Assembly (NCBI RefSeq): GCF_000247815.1
Contig: NC_021676.1
Span: 19,610,782 to 19,674,781, forward strand
Origin: Ficedula albicollis
Lineage: Eukaryota; Chordata; Aves; Passeriformes; Muscicapidae
Length of the DNA stretch: 64,000 nucleotides
Reading direction: 5' to 3'
Shown here in pieces: positions 1 through 15,607 of this stretch. Position 1 is the stretch's first letter; each line of letters starts with the position of its first letter. The notes beneath the pieces are model-generated. The model was not told where the DNA came from and did no database searches. It saw only the letters and a program-made list of their open reading frames with translations. The position numbers and the translations under genes are program-made.

Positions 1-781
1 CTGTTCCCATTTCTCTCTGCTGCTCCAAGCCAGTATTACAAACACAAACACACTGAACCCCGTGCAGTGCCACCCTGAGAGTGACACGGTGAGGGGACAC
101 ACAGCCAGGAGGGATATTCCACATCTGGAATATCTGCTTTTGGGCCATTCTTTTGGGAATGTGAGCTTCTGGCTGGCAGGAAGCTGAGCTGTTTCCTTGG
201 ATTGCTCAATCAGAAGCTGCTGTGGGATCTTTGAGGAGCCTGGCTGCCTCCTGGGGAGCTCTGTCCCTTCCTCTCTGCTGAGTCCATCTGCAGGCAGGAC
301 AAGAGGCAGGAGCAGAGCAAAGGGACACCCCAAAGCCACGGCAGCACAGCCTCCCTCCCTCCTCCTGCAGCTCCAGCTGTGCCCACACCCACAGCTGGAT
401 TCAAAGCAAGGCACCCCCAGCAGCCCCAAACACTAAGGATGGACAAGAAACAAGTAAAACTCCCTCACAAATGCCACCAAATCCAAGAGAAATGTCATGC
501 TGGCCTTTCAGGAGACTGCTGGAATGACATAGATGACATCTGTGAGAGTCAGGACTTAATTCTGCTGAATTACCATGAGCCTTGAGCACTGATGGACTTT
601 CACCAGTCTCTTAAGCTGGGAATCCATTCAGTAAATGGAACTTCCAGGGATGAGGCAGCTCTGATGCCTGTGCTGCACCACTCACCCCATGGAGTCAAAG
701 GGGGTGATCAGAGAGAAAAGCACAGCATGGCCCCAGCTCAGCCACTCACCCAAAATTCCTGCCAAGAAAAACTCCCTGTGA
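1..781. other. non-coding, no gene seen
   Basis: Only short frames (80 residues or fewer) without splice context or family resemblance occur here. No repeat family was recognised. The composition is mixed and mildly GC-rich, as in bird intergenic or intronic DNA. Confidence 0.6.
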
Positions 782-792
782 GGAGACAACAG

Positions 793-889
793 CCTGCCCT
801 GGGAGATGTGGGGTGATCCTACAGCAACCCTGGTGTTTCCACCTGCCCTGGGAGATGTGGGGTGATCCTACAGAAACCCTGGTGTTTCC
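793..889. repeat. 49-bp tandem duplication
   Basis: Two head-to-tail copies of a 49-bp unit start at 793 and 842 with CCTGCCCTGGGAGATG and differ at very few bases. The second copy ends against the target-site duplication of the LTR that starts at 895. A local replication-slippage duplication is the simplest reading. Confidence 0.85.
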
Positions 890-894
890 ACATT

Positions 895-1982
<1,088 letters not shown>

Positions 1983-1987
1983 ACATT

Positions 1988-2942
1988 CCAACACCCTGTT
2001 CCCACCACCAAAACCACTCCAGGGTGTTCCTCAAGCCCCAAAAAAGCCCTCACTGCCCACCTGCCACACATCAGGGGACATCTCTCTCTGGTCACTGTGA
2101 GGAAGGAGGGACTCAAAAAAACTGTGGGAGAAAGCTGAAAATAACAATCCAGAAAGCTGCAAACATCTGGAAGGCCAATGCTTTGCTCTACAATTCTGCA
2201 TTGATTTCTTGCCTCAAATAGATTTCTAGATGGATTGCAATTAAAATGAGTTACACAATGCTGGAAAAACATCACTCATTTCCGCTTCTGATTTTATTTT
2301 TGCATCTTTGCTTTCTAGATCATTTTGCATTTCAACAGCCACTCCTTGGATCTTAACTTTTTTTTTCTCCTCTCCACTCTTCTTCTGGCCAAATTGCTCT
2401 GCATCCATTTTTACCTTTCATTCCAGCAAGGATGCTGCTGGTGGTGGCTGACACAGCCCTGGAACAATTCCCTGGGCAGTGGTAAAAATCCCCAGCTGCT
2501 GAGCAAACCCACAGAAACCCCTGAGCATTTATCAGAGGCAATTCTCTTGTGAGCTGCCCCCAGCCCTAAGGATGCCCTTCAGGATCAGCCTCCAGGACAC
2601 CAATTTCCATCCATTGTCCTGATTCCTGCTCAGAAGCCTCAGGGAGGGAGGAAAATGCTGAGGAAGGCTGGGCTGCAGAAAAGGAGATTTACTTTGCTGA
2701 AAACCTTGTAAAGCCAGGCCAGCTCCCCTGCAAAGGGCAGTGCTGTCACTGTCCCTGCTCCAGCCCTTTGCTGGCCACTCCTGCACTGGGATGGATGTGA
2801 AAATAAGATGATAAAAAATGGGATTTCCAGCCAGCCAGCAGCAGCAATGTCAGACACCAAGCCCAGCTCTCCTGAGCACCAAGGCTGAGTTTCACAGAGT
2901 AGCTGGCACAGATTAACTAGGACCAATGAGAGAGCAGGTTTA
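1988..2942. other. non-coding, no gene seen
   Basis: Unique-looking DNA between LTR A and a CR1 fragment. It contains a short T-tract near 2360 and no recognisable exon, RNA gene or repeat. Confidence 0.5.
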
Positions 2943-3145
2943 GAGGGGGATATTGGGAAGAAATCCTAAATCCTTCCCTGTGAGGGTGGGCAGGCCCTGG
3001 CACAGGGTGCCCAGAGAAGCTGTGGCTGCCCCTGGATGGGGCTTGGAGCAACAGTGGAAGGTGTCCCTGCCCACGGCCTGGATGGAATGGGATGAGCTTT
3101 AAGGTCCCTTCCAACCCAAACCATCCCATAATTCCATGATTGCAT
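2943..3145 (+). mobile_element. CR1 LINE 3'-end fragment
   Basis: The order of signatures matches the avian CR1 3' untranslated end in sense orientation: TTCCCTGTGAGGGTGG, then GGATGGGGCTTGGAGCAAC, then TTTAAGGTCCCTTCCAACCC, and an ATTCCATGATT-type tail. It is 5'-truncated and carries no reverse-transcriptase coding sequence, as most CR1 copies do. Confidence 0.9.
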
Positions 3146-5171
3146 CATTATGAACACAGCAGACCCTCTGCACTTGGCCAAGACAACTTCAGTCTGGAGC
3201 TGCTGTGAATAATACAGAATAAGGCTGGTATTCCCAAGCCTTTGATCTTCATTTGACTTTTGAGGGTTTTCAGGCACCATTTTCATTTAAAAATAGAAGA
3301 AGCACTCAAGTATTTATACAGCACAAAGGCTTTAAAGGCTTTAAAACTTCAGAAAAGATTTTTAAGATGCCAGAATGAAGAATGTCAAGTATTATTATCG
3401 CTTCAATTCCAACCCGAGTTGGAAAAACCCTGCAAAGGTAAAACTGTCTGCAGGAGAAACAGAGAGGCAAAAAGGGCAGCAAAACCCACTGCAGCGATGG
3501 GGAGATGTTTCCAGCTCTGGGAAACCTCAAAAGAGGAGCAGAAATCTTCCCTGGCCAGCTGAGAAAACCACTACAGACCTGTCCTGACAGAACAGGAGGG
3601 AACAATTTTGGGGAGAGGATGGCCAAACACAGAAGCTTGAAAAGGAAAGATTTGGGATTTAAAATGTGAGCTCATGTCACTCAGACAGCACTTCCAGAGC
3701 ATGGCTGGGCTGCCCTGGGTGGCTTTTGTGCCACCCCTTTGTGCACCACGAGCCCCTCCTGGCTCTTTTTGCTGGCTTTGGGATGGGAACTGTGGATACC
3801 CCGAGTGGTTCTGCCCCACAGCTGATGCCACAAGAGGCTGAGCAGCTACTCCAAAGCTCCTGGTTTTACTGAGGTATTTCTACTTAATGCAGATTAATTT
3901 CTCGACAGCACAGAAATACCACAAAAGGCTTAGAGAAACAAAAAAGCTTCATTTAGATGAATTAATAACAGAGAGCAAGTGTATTATTAGTGAAGGCTCT
4001 AACAAGGTGCAGAGCTCTTCTCTAGCTGCAAAAACAGAAGGCTGAGCTCTGACGCTGCATATGCAAAATATTTGAGGCAAAATGAATCTTTGGTGGAGCC
4101 CTGCTGACATCACTGTTGGGATCTCGGGTGGAATTCAAGATGTTGCTCTAAATGAAAGCAGGGAGCTCCTGGGTGGCAGCTCTGCTCTGCCAGGGGCCCC
4201 CGCAAACCCCACGGGGTGAGAGGCACTTTTCATCCATCTGCTCCAATCCCACCTGCCTCCAGTACAGCACTTCTCATCCTCACTTGCCAAACCTTTGAAC
4301 AGGAAAGGGCAATTTCCTTCTGTGCATTTTACAGAGAGAGAAACAAAGATGAAAGATGAAACAGCCCCTGCGGCATCAGCCTGGCTGCAAGAGGTGGGGA
4401 ATGGATGGGGGGCAGCTCCCCCAAAGCCCTTGGGGGGTCCCATCATTCCCCAGCTGCTCCAAACACCGGGCAGACACAGCCCAAACCAGGCTTTTCAATA
4501 AAATATGGAGAGCCTGACAGATGGTGGACAGAAAAGCCCATCCCTTCTGCTGAGCTCATTAGAATTTCTGGTTGTAACAGAGACTTCAGTGGCTTTAAAA
4601 ATACAGATTTAAATTCTCTTGTCTCCAAAAACCAGAAAGTGGAGAGCTAATGGGGGTGAAGACGAGTGCCCTGGATAAACAGGTGATTCTGTCACCATCA
4701 ATTCCCGTGTCTCTCTCAATCTGCTCTGCAGTGAGCGGCTCAGACACTGTCCCAGACAGGGCACGGAGCTGCTGCACTCTGCTCTCAGCCAGCCTGGCAA
4801 TTTACTGCCTCCTTGGGAAGGCTTTGATATTGGAAACCCACAACCGAGCTTTCTGTTTGCCTGAAAGGCACCCACAGGCTCAGCCACAGCGACAGCGTTT
4901 GCACTGCCCTGAGAGATCAAAGCGGCTCCAAACCTTCCGCTTTTATCGGCAAATTAAAAACAAACAAGGCTTTTCCTTCCCTTCCTTCCACTCTGCTAAT
5001 GCCCATTCCCCCTCCTAGGCTTTCCAGGCATCCTGCAGGAAGAAAGGCTGGAATGGAGATGGAGGAGCAGAGATGCAGCACCACGGAGAGCTGAGAGCAG
5101 CCACCCGCCGTGCAGGGCTCCGTGCCCACTGCTCCCATCCCTGCCCGTGCCTACTCACTTGGATGAGCCCA
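3146..5171. other. non-coding, no gene seen; AT-rich patch 3870-4090
   Basis: No exon was recognised. The patch 3870-4090 is AT-rich, with several TAAT-type core motifs (for example GATTAATTTC and GAATTAATAAC), and might be a regulatory element. That is inference from composition alone. Confidence 0.4.
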
Positions 5172-5912
<741 letters not shown>

Positions 5913-8725
5913 CTTTCATTCCTGCTGTCTGACTCCCCTGGATTTTTGTTTGTGTCCATAATTCCTGCTGCTCCCCTCTCCCCGTGCATCCCCTCTCATC
6001 CCTGATGCTCCAGCACAGATCCCCCGAGTGCCAACGGGACCAGACAAGTGCTCATCCAGCTGCAGGAGCCTTCAAATGGTGATGAAACCCTTCTGAATCC
6101 TGTGTGGGCACGGTGAGGGAGAGGGGGAGAGCCGAGGAGCAGCAGCCCGGGGCTAAAAGTGGATGTTGACTTCACTCTCCCATTTGGGAGTGGGTGGAGG
6201 AGGTGGGTGGCCGTGAGCAGAGGGGAGGCGGAGGGGGCAGCAGCTATTTCCAGCTGCACTCATGTGCCATTTCTCTCAGTGTTGAGATCTGAGAGAAAAC
6301 AGCAGGAGGTGGGGAGTGGGGGGAACCAAAAAGGAAAATCACAGACTCCGTGCAGGAGAACATGTTAAGGAACAAGAGGAAAGTCGTTACCAACAGCACA
6401 GCACTGAGATTCTACCAGTTCTGGGGGGTTTAAAAATAAAATCTAACAAAACCCAAGGCTGCTGGGATTGCTTCCCTGCAATGGGCACAAGAGGATATGA
6501 TGGAAATGAGGCACTGAGTGAGGGGCTCAAGGTGTGGCCCCAAAATGATGCAAAAGCTGCTGCTCGCAAAAAGCTTCCCTCCTAATAAACTGCGAGGTTT
6601 TCTTGGCTCCCAGAGATTATGTAATATGTTCTTGCTGCTGCTGCTGCTGCTGCTGCTGACTCATATTTTCCAAAATATATCTGGGAAGGAAAACACATGC
6701 ACATGTGTTTGAATCCATAGGTTTCCCTGCCTGTGTCCAGAGCTCTGCCTGCACATGGGAGTGCACATGTGTGGGGAGGAGGGACAGGGACAGGGACAGG
6801 GACAGCTGCTGGAGAACAGAGATTAAATCAGTTTTGCTTTCTGGGGCAAAGCACAGCTACTCTAGTGCAGGAGGGACCAGGGAACAGGGAAGCACAGAGG
6901 GAGAAGGCAAAGGGAGCACGCACTGCTGATAACCTCCAGCCAAACCTGGGCCCTGGGGACCAGACACAGACTCGTGCTCAGCTCCAAATCCAGCTGGGAA
7001 AATGGGGTTTGTGACAGCTGGGGCCACGGTGACAATCTGCAAATGGCAGGGGGCTGAGAGGGACATTGGGGGTGGCCTCAGCACGTGGCTGTGCTCCCTG
7101 CTCCCTGAATTCCATCAGTCTGCAGCCTGGCTCCTGTTAATAAATGCCTGGGAACACACTTTTCTCAGGCTCTGGGCTTCTCCTGGCTGAAGATTTCCAA
7201 TTCTAAGGCAGCCCATTGGTCTTAAGCAAATCTGTCCCCAGCCTGCAGCTTTGGGAGGTTCAGCTCCTCTGCTCCGTGCCTGGGTGCACTTTTAATTCCT
7301 TAGGAAAGACTTTTTGACAATTCTGCAAAGCTCTGAGTATCCAGGAGATAGGATCGATCTGCTGCTGGGCACTGGAACAGAGATCCATCTCCCTGGAGCA
7401 GAGGAGACTGAAAATCCATCCAGATGTCAAGCCCTGATCACCAAATCACAGCAGAACCTCTGCACTGATGACAGCCCAGCTTCCCTGCACTGCCTGCTCC
7501 TCGTGCTCGGGCAAAACCAGGGCACAATTCCCCACACAGGGACAGGTGACAGTGCCCCTGTCCCTTCTCGCCTCACACACACCTCTGTCCCCTCTCCTTC
7601 ATCCCTGCACCATCCTCATCCCCATCCAAGGGCGCTGCTGATATTCCCTTGCCTTACATCCAGCACCAGAGCTAACACAGTTCTATTTTCACACCTAAAA
7701 CCTCATCAGAGCCAACTGCTCTTTGTTTTAGAGCAACTTTAAAATGTTTCATCTGCATTCAAAACCGCTTCAAGAATTGTAACTTTTTAACTTAATTCTC
7801 CGAGAACGTCACAAAAGAGCAACATCCAGCATGCCTAAAAGGCTTTGGAATAAACCTTAAAAAACAAACATTAAAGATTGATTAAGCTTTTTCAAGATTA
7901 TACTAAAACTGACTGAAGCTCAACTAGATAAGGAAAGAGAGTTGCATTAAATTAATCAGCACCTTATCAAGCCAGGAAGAAAGAACTGTAGATAACAAGC
8001 CTTCCCTAAATTTGGTATCAGAACAGAAACTTCAGTGCACGACGTACTGAGAGAACCTTGTCAGATTTACTGAACACAATACAGGGGAGTGGAGCAGCAG
8101 AAATAGCAGGGGAATGTGGTCCATAGAAATGCTTTGAAAAAACCCTGTTTTCTGATAATGCCAGCAAGAGCTGATGCTTTTGTCAAATGGAACAATTTTA
8201 CTTGACAAAACTTTTCCCCAGATATGGCCAGCAAATTAACCCACTCTTCCTGCGGTGAAAGATGGATCCTTAGGGGTTTGCTCTGCACTCCTGTGTGTGG
8301 AGCTGAGGCCAGATTGCATTTTCTCGATTTCAAGGGCACAGCTGTGTGCACAATTCCATCCTTTCTGCTTCCCAAGCCCTCGGAGTTGGGCCCATTCCTC
8401 TCCCAGCATCTCTCACAGCTCTGAGCTCTGGGCTCCAAACCCCCAGAACTGGCACCAGCAGCAGCTCAACCCTTAGGAAAATTTGGGGTAAACATCCCAA
8501 GGACTGAGAGTGAACACATCCAGCCAGCAGAATCCAGGGATTTTCCCGATGTCTGGCGAGGCTGTGGGTTCTCAGGGCATCCCTGAGAGCCAGACAAGTG
8601 TCCCCAGATTGCAGGGGGGACAGGAGGGGAGCAGGGCTGGGGACAGAGGTTTTGGCAGGGAATAGGACAGACAGGCTGTCCCCAGCACCCACAGGGGTCA
8701 GTGCCTGCCCTGCCCACCCCAGACA
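5913..8725. other. non-coding; small microsatellites and an AT-rich block
   Basis: No exon was recognised. Small features are a GGGACA hexamer repeat near 6780-6805, a CTG microsatellite at 6633-6658, and an AT-rich block at 7740-8050 that lacks repeats and could be a conserved non-coding element or an old 3' UTR. The 142-residue frame at 7314-7742 is low-complexity Ser/Pro/His and matches nothing I know. Confidence 0.45.
6633..6658. repeat. (CTG)8 microsatellite
   Basis: About eight perfect CTG triplets are followed directly by TGACTCA, an AP-1-type core. The triplet tract plus this core forms a TGCTGACTCA half of a Maf-type site. No function can be concluded. Confidence 0.85.
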
Positions 8726-9912
8726 GGTCCTGGAGGAGGGGAAGGGGCTGGGAATGGGTCCTGGAGGAGGGGAAGGGGCTGGGAACAGGTCCTGGAGGAG
8801 GGGAAGGTTCTAGGAATGGGTCCTGGAGGAGGGAAGGTGCTGGGAACAGGTCCTGGAAGGGGGAAGGGGCTGGGAACAGGTCCTGGAGGAGGGGAAGGGG
8901 CTGGGAACAGGTCCTGGAGGAGGGGAAGGTTCTAGGAATGGGTCCTGGAGGAGGGAAGGTGCTGGGAACAGGTCCTGGAAGGGGGAAGGGGCTGGGAACA
9001 GGTCCTGGAGGAGGGGAAGGGGCTGGGAATGGGTCCTGGAGGAGGGGAAGGGGCTGGGAATGGGTCCTGGAGGAGGGGAAGGGGCTGGGAATGGGTCCTG
9101 GAGGAGGGGAAGGGGCTGGGAATGGGTCCTGGAGGAGGGGAAGGGGCTGGGAATGGGTCCTGGAGGAGGGGAAGGGGCTGGGAATGGGTCCTGGAGGAGG
9201 GGAAGGGGCTGGGAATGGGTCCTGGAGGAGGGGAAGGGGCTGGGAATGGGTCCTGGAGGAGGGGAAGGGGCTGGGAATGGGTCCTGGAGGAGGGGAAGGG
9301 GCTGGGAATGGGTCCTGGAGGAGGGGAAGGGGCTGGGAATGGGTCCTGGAGGAGGGGAAGGGGCTGGGAATGGGTCCTGGAGGAGGGGAAGGGGCTGGGA
9401 ATGGGTCCTGGAGGAGGGGAAGGGGCTGGGAATGGGTCCTGGAGGAGGGGAAGGGGCTGGGAATGGGTCCTGGAGGAGGGGAAGGGGCTGGGAATGGGTC
9501 CTGGAGGAGGGGAAGGGGCTGGGAATGGGTCCTGGAGGAGGGGAAGGGGCTGGGAACAGGTCCTGAAGGAAGGGAAGGTGCTGGGGACAGGTCCTGGAAG
9601 GGGGAAGGGGCTGGGAACAGGTCCTGGAGGAGGGGAAGGGGCTGGGAATGGGTCCTGGAGGAGGGGAAGGGGCTGGGAATGGGTCCTGGAGGAGGGGAAG
9701 GGGCTGGGAACAGGTCCTGAAGGAAGGGAAGGTGCTGGGGGCTGATCCCTGGAAGGGGGAAGGGGCTGGGAACAGCTGATCCCTGGAAGGGGGAAGGGGC
9801 TGGGAACAGCTGATCCCTGGAAGGGGGAAGGGGCTGGGAACAGCTGATCCCTGGAAGGGGGAAGGGGCTGGGAACAGCTGATCCCTGGAAGGGGGAAGGG
9901 GCTGATCCCTGG
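8726..9912. repeat. 31-bp G-rich VNTR with repeated G-quadruplex motif
   Basis: About 38 head-to-tail units occur. The main unit is 31 bp and contains GGGGAAGGGGCTGGGAATGG, then G. Four G-runs with loops of 2, 2 and 3 bases per unit satisfy the canonical intramolecular G-quadruplex rule on the plus strand. Units at 9000-9540 are nearly identical. Variants carry AACAGG in place of AATGGG, and a 34-bp variant with GCTGATCCCTGGAA occupies about 9740-9912. Since 31 is not a multiple of 3, all three frames stay open through it, giving spurious frames of up to 396 residues. Confidence 0.95.
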
Positions 9913-10960
9913 AGACCGAGCCCAGCCCGGCGAGCAGGGCGGGCTCAGCGCGGATGCAGCCGAAAATAGCCCCAGGGCGGCTGCCAGCAGCCCATCCCAT
10001 GTGTTATATATGTCTCAGCTGATGCAAAGCGAGGGGCAGGCACTGAGCCACATGGCCCTTCACATGGGCACGGCCACACTCGGCTGCTCCCGGCTCCAAA
10101 AATGCCCCAAAACGCATCCTCAGGCACGCTGGAGCAGCTCAGCCCGCAGAGCCCGGCACCAGACACTGCCCCACGGCAAGGTCTGCACAGAAATCAACTG
10201 CCCAGACCCCAAACACGCTGTTCCACATCCCAGACCCAATAATCCCATCCCAAAATGTGCCGCTCTGCCTCAGTTTCCCCAGCCCTGTGATAGCACAAAG
10301 GGTGGCTCCCCAAAGCAGCACGCTCCTGCGAAATTATATCCGTGGGGATAAACTAGAGTCGGGTGAAATTCAGACCTAATTCTTTAAATCCTTGCAGGCA
10401 CGCACTCCCTCCATCCCCCAAAATTCTCTTGAATTCAGGTGGTGAAGCTTTCAGGCTGCACAGCACAGACCCCACCAGCACAGCTGTGAGAGCTTCCTGC
10501 CCTTGTGAACACCCCACCAAGGTGGTGTTTCTGACAATGCCAGAGTAATTCCAAGGAAAAACAGGAATAAGGAGCAAGGCCCTTTGCTGGTTAGAGCCAA
10601 TCCATCTGTGGGTGCTTGCAGATTAAGTCTCATTTCCACTCAGGAAAGAAAATCAACCACAACTAATAAAATAAAGACAATAAATCACAGTTCCTCCAGC
10701 AGCTCTTCCTCCAGGAGCATCTATTTTTAGTGGGGAGCATCAATCAGCACAGCTCCTGCTGTCTACAACAGCTCCAGCAGCAGAACCCAGGTAGGCAGAG
10801 CTGGCTCAATGTGGGCACACACGTGTCCCCACCTGCACTGCCACTGTCCCCCAGGCACAAAGGGACACGCAGGAGAACATCAGGCACCTGGGATATTCCT
10901 CTATCCCAGATGGAAAAGAGAAGCCACAAAGCAACAAAGGAACAAAGGAATGTGCCCAAG
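9913..10960. other. non-coding, no gene seen
   Basis: Unique-looking DNA follows the VNTR, with a TATATA tract near 10005 and an A-rich stretch near 10660-10685. I see no exon or RNA gene. Confidence 0.45.
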
Positions 10961-11082
10961 GCCACACAGTAAATCAGTGGCAAAGCCAGGACTTTGCTCT
11001 GGCAGCCCTGCACAAGCACCCGCCACACAGTAAATCAGTGGCAAAGCCAGGACTATGCTCTGGCAGCCCTGCACAAGCACCC
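10961..11082. repeat. 61-bp tandem duplication
   Basis: Two adjacent copies start with GCCACACAGTAAATCAGTGG at 10961 and 11022 and differ by about one base (ACTTTGC versus ACTATGC). It is a recent local duplication. Confidence 0.9.
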
Positions 11083-11409
11083 TCTTCAAACAGGACAATT
11101 CTTACACAATTATTAACATTTGGGAGTTTTCCTCAAGCTTCCCAACTTCTCCTCACCACAGCTCCAAGACAAATCCTTGTTTTACCAAAACAGCTCTCCC
11201 AGTGTTTCGCTGGGAGAGGCACACTGAGCACAGTCACCACAGCCAGCTGAGAAAATCCACACTGGAAATGTAAAACACAGGAGCCTCCCCGGGGGAGATC
11301 ATCATTCCAGGAGGGAGCACACGGACACACATGCAGGAGCACTCAGACTGAACACACAGACCAAGCACCACAAAATGAAATGACAACACAGACAGGGGTT
11401 CTAGCCAAA

Positions 11410-11790
<381 letters not shown>

Positions 11791-14700
11791 GAAACAAAAA
11801 AAACAAAAAAAAACTTACATGGATTTTTGGCAATTTTCCTTCAGACATAATACACAGCAGCTGGGCTGTGTACTGAATACCTGATCCAAAAAGAAATATA
11901 AGCACATTATGCAAACAGATGGGGGCAGGAGTCTCTTACTAAACAGTGATCTAGGGGCTGAGAAAGCACCTCTGCATCCCCCCAGACATCGGGGCACATC
12001 CTCACTCCCTGCACGGCAAAATCCAGAGCTGTGCTGCTGGAAAAGCCAAAAGCCAGGACAGGGCAGAGCTGCCCCATCCCCTCCAAGCTGTCAGGGGAGG
12101 TTCCAAACAGAGGTGGGAAATAGCCAGGCTTTAGAAACAGAAAGGAAAGCACTTTATCTGCCTTGAGGAAAGAGCATTAAAAGCGCCGTGCGGGATCATC
12201 CGGCGCTGAAGCTTTGCGGGGAGCTCGGAGAGGGGCACATCACCCTGTCCCCATGCCCAGGAGGGTGCCTGAAGCTTTAAAAGGCTGAATTTCTGCTCGG
12301 GAGGAATGGACTTTTTATGGACTGTGGGAAACGGGGTTGCTATGATACAGGCAGAGGCATTTTCATGAATCCTGTGGCAAATAACATTGAATCCTGCCTA
12401 AGCAGACAGCAGCGAGGCAGGTCTCCCATCAGCCAGCCTCAGCAAACACTCTGAAACAGATTACATGCATCACAAATATGCTTTTTGCAGACAAATCTGT
12501 ATTTTTTTCTCTCCTTTGGGGTTGTATTTTTCAGAGGGTCAGCGCTTTGATTCCTTTAAAGGAATGATCCCTCTCATCCCTGGGTTTGAGCATCTCCATA
12601 AAGGTGAAAAAATGCAGGGGAGTCACGAAGATGAAGCATCCCCAGGGACCCAGGCATGACCTGGATGGTCCCAGAGAGCTCCAGGACATGGAAAACTCCA
12701 ATCCCAGGGATATTTCACAGGGTGCAAATGGCACCTGGAATGCTGCAGGCACAGCCACTCAGGGGCACAGGGATCAGTGGGGGCTGGCACCGCTGTCACC
12801 CCAAAAAGCTGAGGAAGGGTTTGAGGTGCTGTGCCCAGCACTTGGGAACGCCTGGGAATGCCAAACTGCAGCTGCCAAACTAAAATATCAGATCTGGAGA
12901 GGGGGGCACTGGGGTGGGAAACAGGGAGCAAGCTGAACAAGCAGCAAGGCCAGCCCTCATTCACTCTTTCACCTCTCATTTCCTCTCTTTCCCCCCAAAA
13001 TTCCAACAGCAAGCCCGAGATAACGAGAACGGTGCTGCTACAATAACAAAGTTTGCTCTGCCAACTTTCCTATTGCTCTGCATTAACTTCCCTTCTTTAA
13101 CTCCACCAGCCTTCAGGAGGACAAAAGGCAGAAAAGTTGAAATAAAACCACATGAATTCTCCCCAGCACGTTCCGTGACGGGAAAAACTCGGTTCCCAGC
13201 AGCTGAGAGTGCACAGCCCCTGGTGCTCCCCACGCAGCCCCAGCCCAGGGATGGAAGCACAGGGGAATGCAGAACGAGCCCTGGGGTACAGCAGGAATAT
13301 CCACCACCCATTCCCAAAACAGCCCCAGGAGTACAGGCTCTGGATCGAGGAATGCACCCAGGAAAGCAGCAGGTACCTGGCAGGAATCATATTGAAAGGT
13401 AAACCTGAGTGCCAGAGAGAGCTGAGAGAAGAAACATCCACAGCCACAGCTCACTGCGACTCACTGATCAGTTTTGGGCTTGGTTTTTTGCTCATTTTTC
13501 CATCTTTTCTCCTCCAAATCCCTTTGTTGTTCCCCTGCAAGGATCATTTTGGCTGCTGTCTGATCGATCCCCTCTCCATGGTGATCTCAGCTCATTTATT
13601 ACCTTTCCAGGAGATTCTGCAACCTATAAAACTAATGACACAGGATGGCCAACAGGCAAATTTGAGCTGTTTAACAACACAAACCATCCTCAGCAGCAAT
13701 TTTATTCACTTGGGTTTTTTTTTTTTAAGAGAAGATTGACTCAGTGTCCTCTCACAGACAGCTACAAGTGAAGAGGGGGAACGGAGCCAGCAGGCACCAG
13801 AGCATCTCCCTGGGCTTGGATCCCTGGCTTTCCTCCCCACTAAAACAAGCTTCTGCCCCATAAAGCTTTTGGGGATGATTGTTCCCACTCTGGGATTCAG
13901 GGAAATTTTTTTTTCTCTTTTATTTAGAGCTAAAAGCACTTTGGAAGTGCCAAATTTGCCGGATTTAACTCAGTTTCCAATCGTGGAAAAGCCATCGGCT
14001 CCCGAGCTCCCAGCACACAAACCCTCACTGGGAAATAACTCCATGTCTCCATCTCTAACCTCCAGCTTTGCCTTTATCCATCACTTACATGGTTTTTTGG
14101 TTTTTTTTCAGAGGACATCAAATAAATAACAGACAGCTGGAATTAGCATGAGCTAATTAAATTATCAAGGCAATAAATTCCCAGTGATCATCAGCAAAAG
14201 ATAAAAACATTTTCAAACTGGTATTTCTGTTTGTTCTAAGCAATTCTGACATTTCTGGAGGGGGAAATAATATATTTTAAAAATCCCTAAGACCTCTAAC
14301 AGAAGGACAGAACAGAGAGATATTTTGCAGAGGAGAAGGAATTACTCTTTGCAGACATTCCCTTCGTATTCTCTCCAAACTTCTCGTGCTGCCACTGGAG
14401 CCCCCAGCCAGCCCTGCTTCCAAGCTGTAAACATTGCAATTTCGGGCTAGGAGCACCTCTAACTGCTGCACACCTTTCCAGCAAGCCCATAATACACAAC
14501 TTAGCACTTCATTTTCCAGAAAATCAATGTAAATAAAGTCACGCGAAGCAACCCATCTCAAAAGCTCGTTATCCTTGAGGTGAGCAAAGATTTTTCTTAG
14601 ACACATTCCCCAAAATTTGATATACACACACACATGAAAGAAAGAAAGCCACAATCAGATTTCTAGAAAATCAAAGCAAACCCCAACCCCTCCATATCTG

Positions 14701-15369
14701 TTGCTTTAGCAAAGAAAAACAAAGCTTGCATTGCCCTTTCTCCCTTTGATCCTTCCTTCCCAATTTGCAGAGACAGAAACCACATACAACCAGAATAAAA
14801 ACCCAGCAGGTTACATTTTTCATATCTCTCTCAAACAAAAAAAAAAAAAAAAAAAAAAAAGGAGCTGGGTTACATCAGTGTGGACAGAATTTGGAGGCTT
14901 TAGGGCTGAATCTTGAGAAATCAAATCAGATCATCAAGGCAACACAGATAAATACATTAAGTAGAATTTTTATCTCTATCCCTCTTTTTTTTTTTTTTGT
15001 GGCTGAATGTTATTTCAGCAAAGATTTAATCCTCTAATAAGATTTCTCAAACACTCCCCCCCCTTTAAAAATGCCCACAGCTCGATTCCATTGCACACAC
15101 CAGCACCTCTCACCTGGCACCTACACGGTTACTCTCACAGACACTGCACATTAACTGCTTGCTAGAAATCACACACAAAATCACTTATTATTAACCTGAG
15201 CCTCTGTATCAAAGGAAAGCAAAACAACACAGCCAGTGCTCACCACAGACAGATCATTTTCACTCTGCTGCTGCCTAAAGAAGCACAGCTCTAGCACAGA
15301 ACCACGGAGGAATGGATCGCTGTTATTATTTATCACATTTAACACCCCGGCAAAAGCAGCTACACTTAC
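11791..15369. other. non-coding; homopolymer tracts, no exon recognised
   Basis: The region has short A and T tracts (A-run at 14837-14860, T-run near 14985) and AT-rich stretches at 12180-12550 and 14090-14290 that could be conserved non-coding DNA. If the microprotein gene is spliced leftward on the minus strand, this would be its first intron. That is inference. Confidence 0.4.
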
Positions 15370-15484
15370 AGGCATACTTAAAAGACAAGACATGACAAAA
15401 GATTTAGGGAGAGATAATAATACCAACGTCATACATATCACAGCGAGGCCATGTTGAAGCTCAACGCGTTTCCCCCCTCAGTAA

Positions 15485-15540
15485 GAAATCTCTCTCTCTC
15501 TTTCTCTCTCTCTCTCGCCTTTCTCTCTCTCTCTCTCCCG
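15485..15540. repeat. CT/GA microsatellite
   Basis: A run of CT dinucleotides with TTT and CGCC interruptions. On the minus strand it is GA-rich and lies just 3' of the microprotein stop. It also generates an Arg/Glu-rich tail in an overlapping 117-residue frame. Confidence 0.85.
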
Positions 15541-15607
15541 CTCGTGCTCTCTTGTTGAATTGCTAGTGGTAGTAGTAGCCCCCAACAGCTCAGGAGAAAA
15601 AATCCAT

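Noticed and set aside
8701..10000. Frames of 168-396 residues on both strands in the G-rich VNTR
   Set aside because: A 31-bp unit without stops keeps every frame open. The repeated peptide in three frames reflects DNA repetition, not selection on protein.
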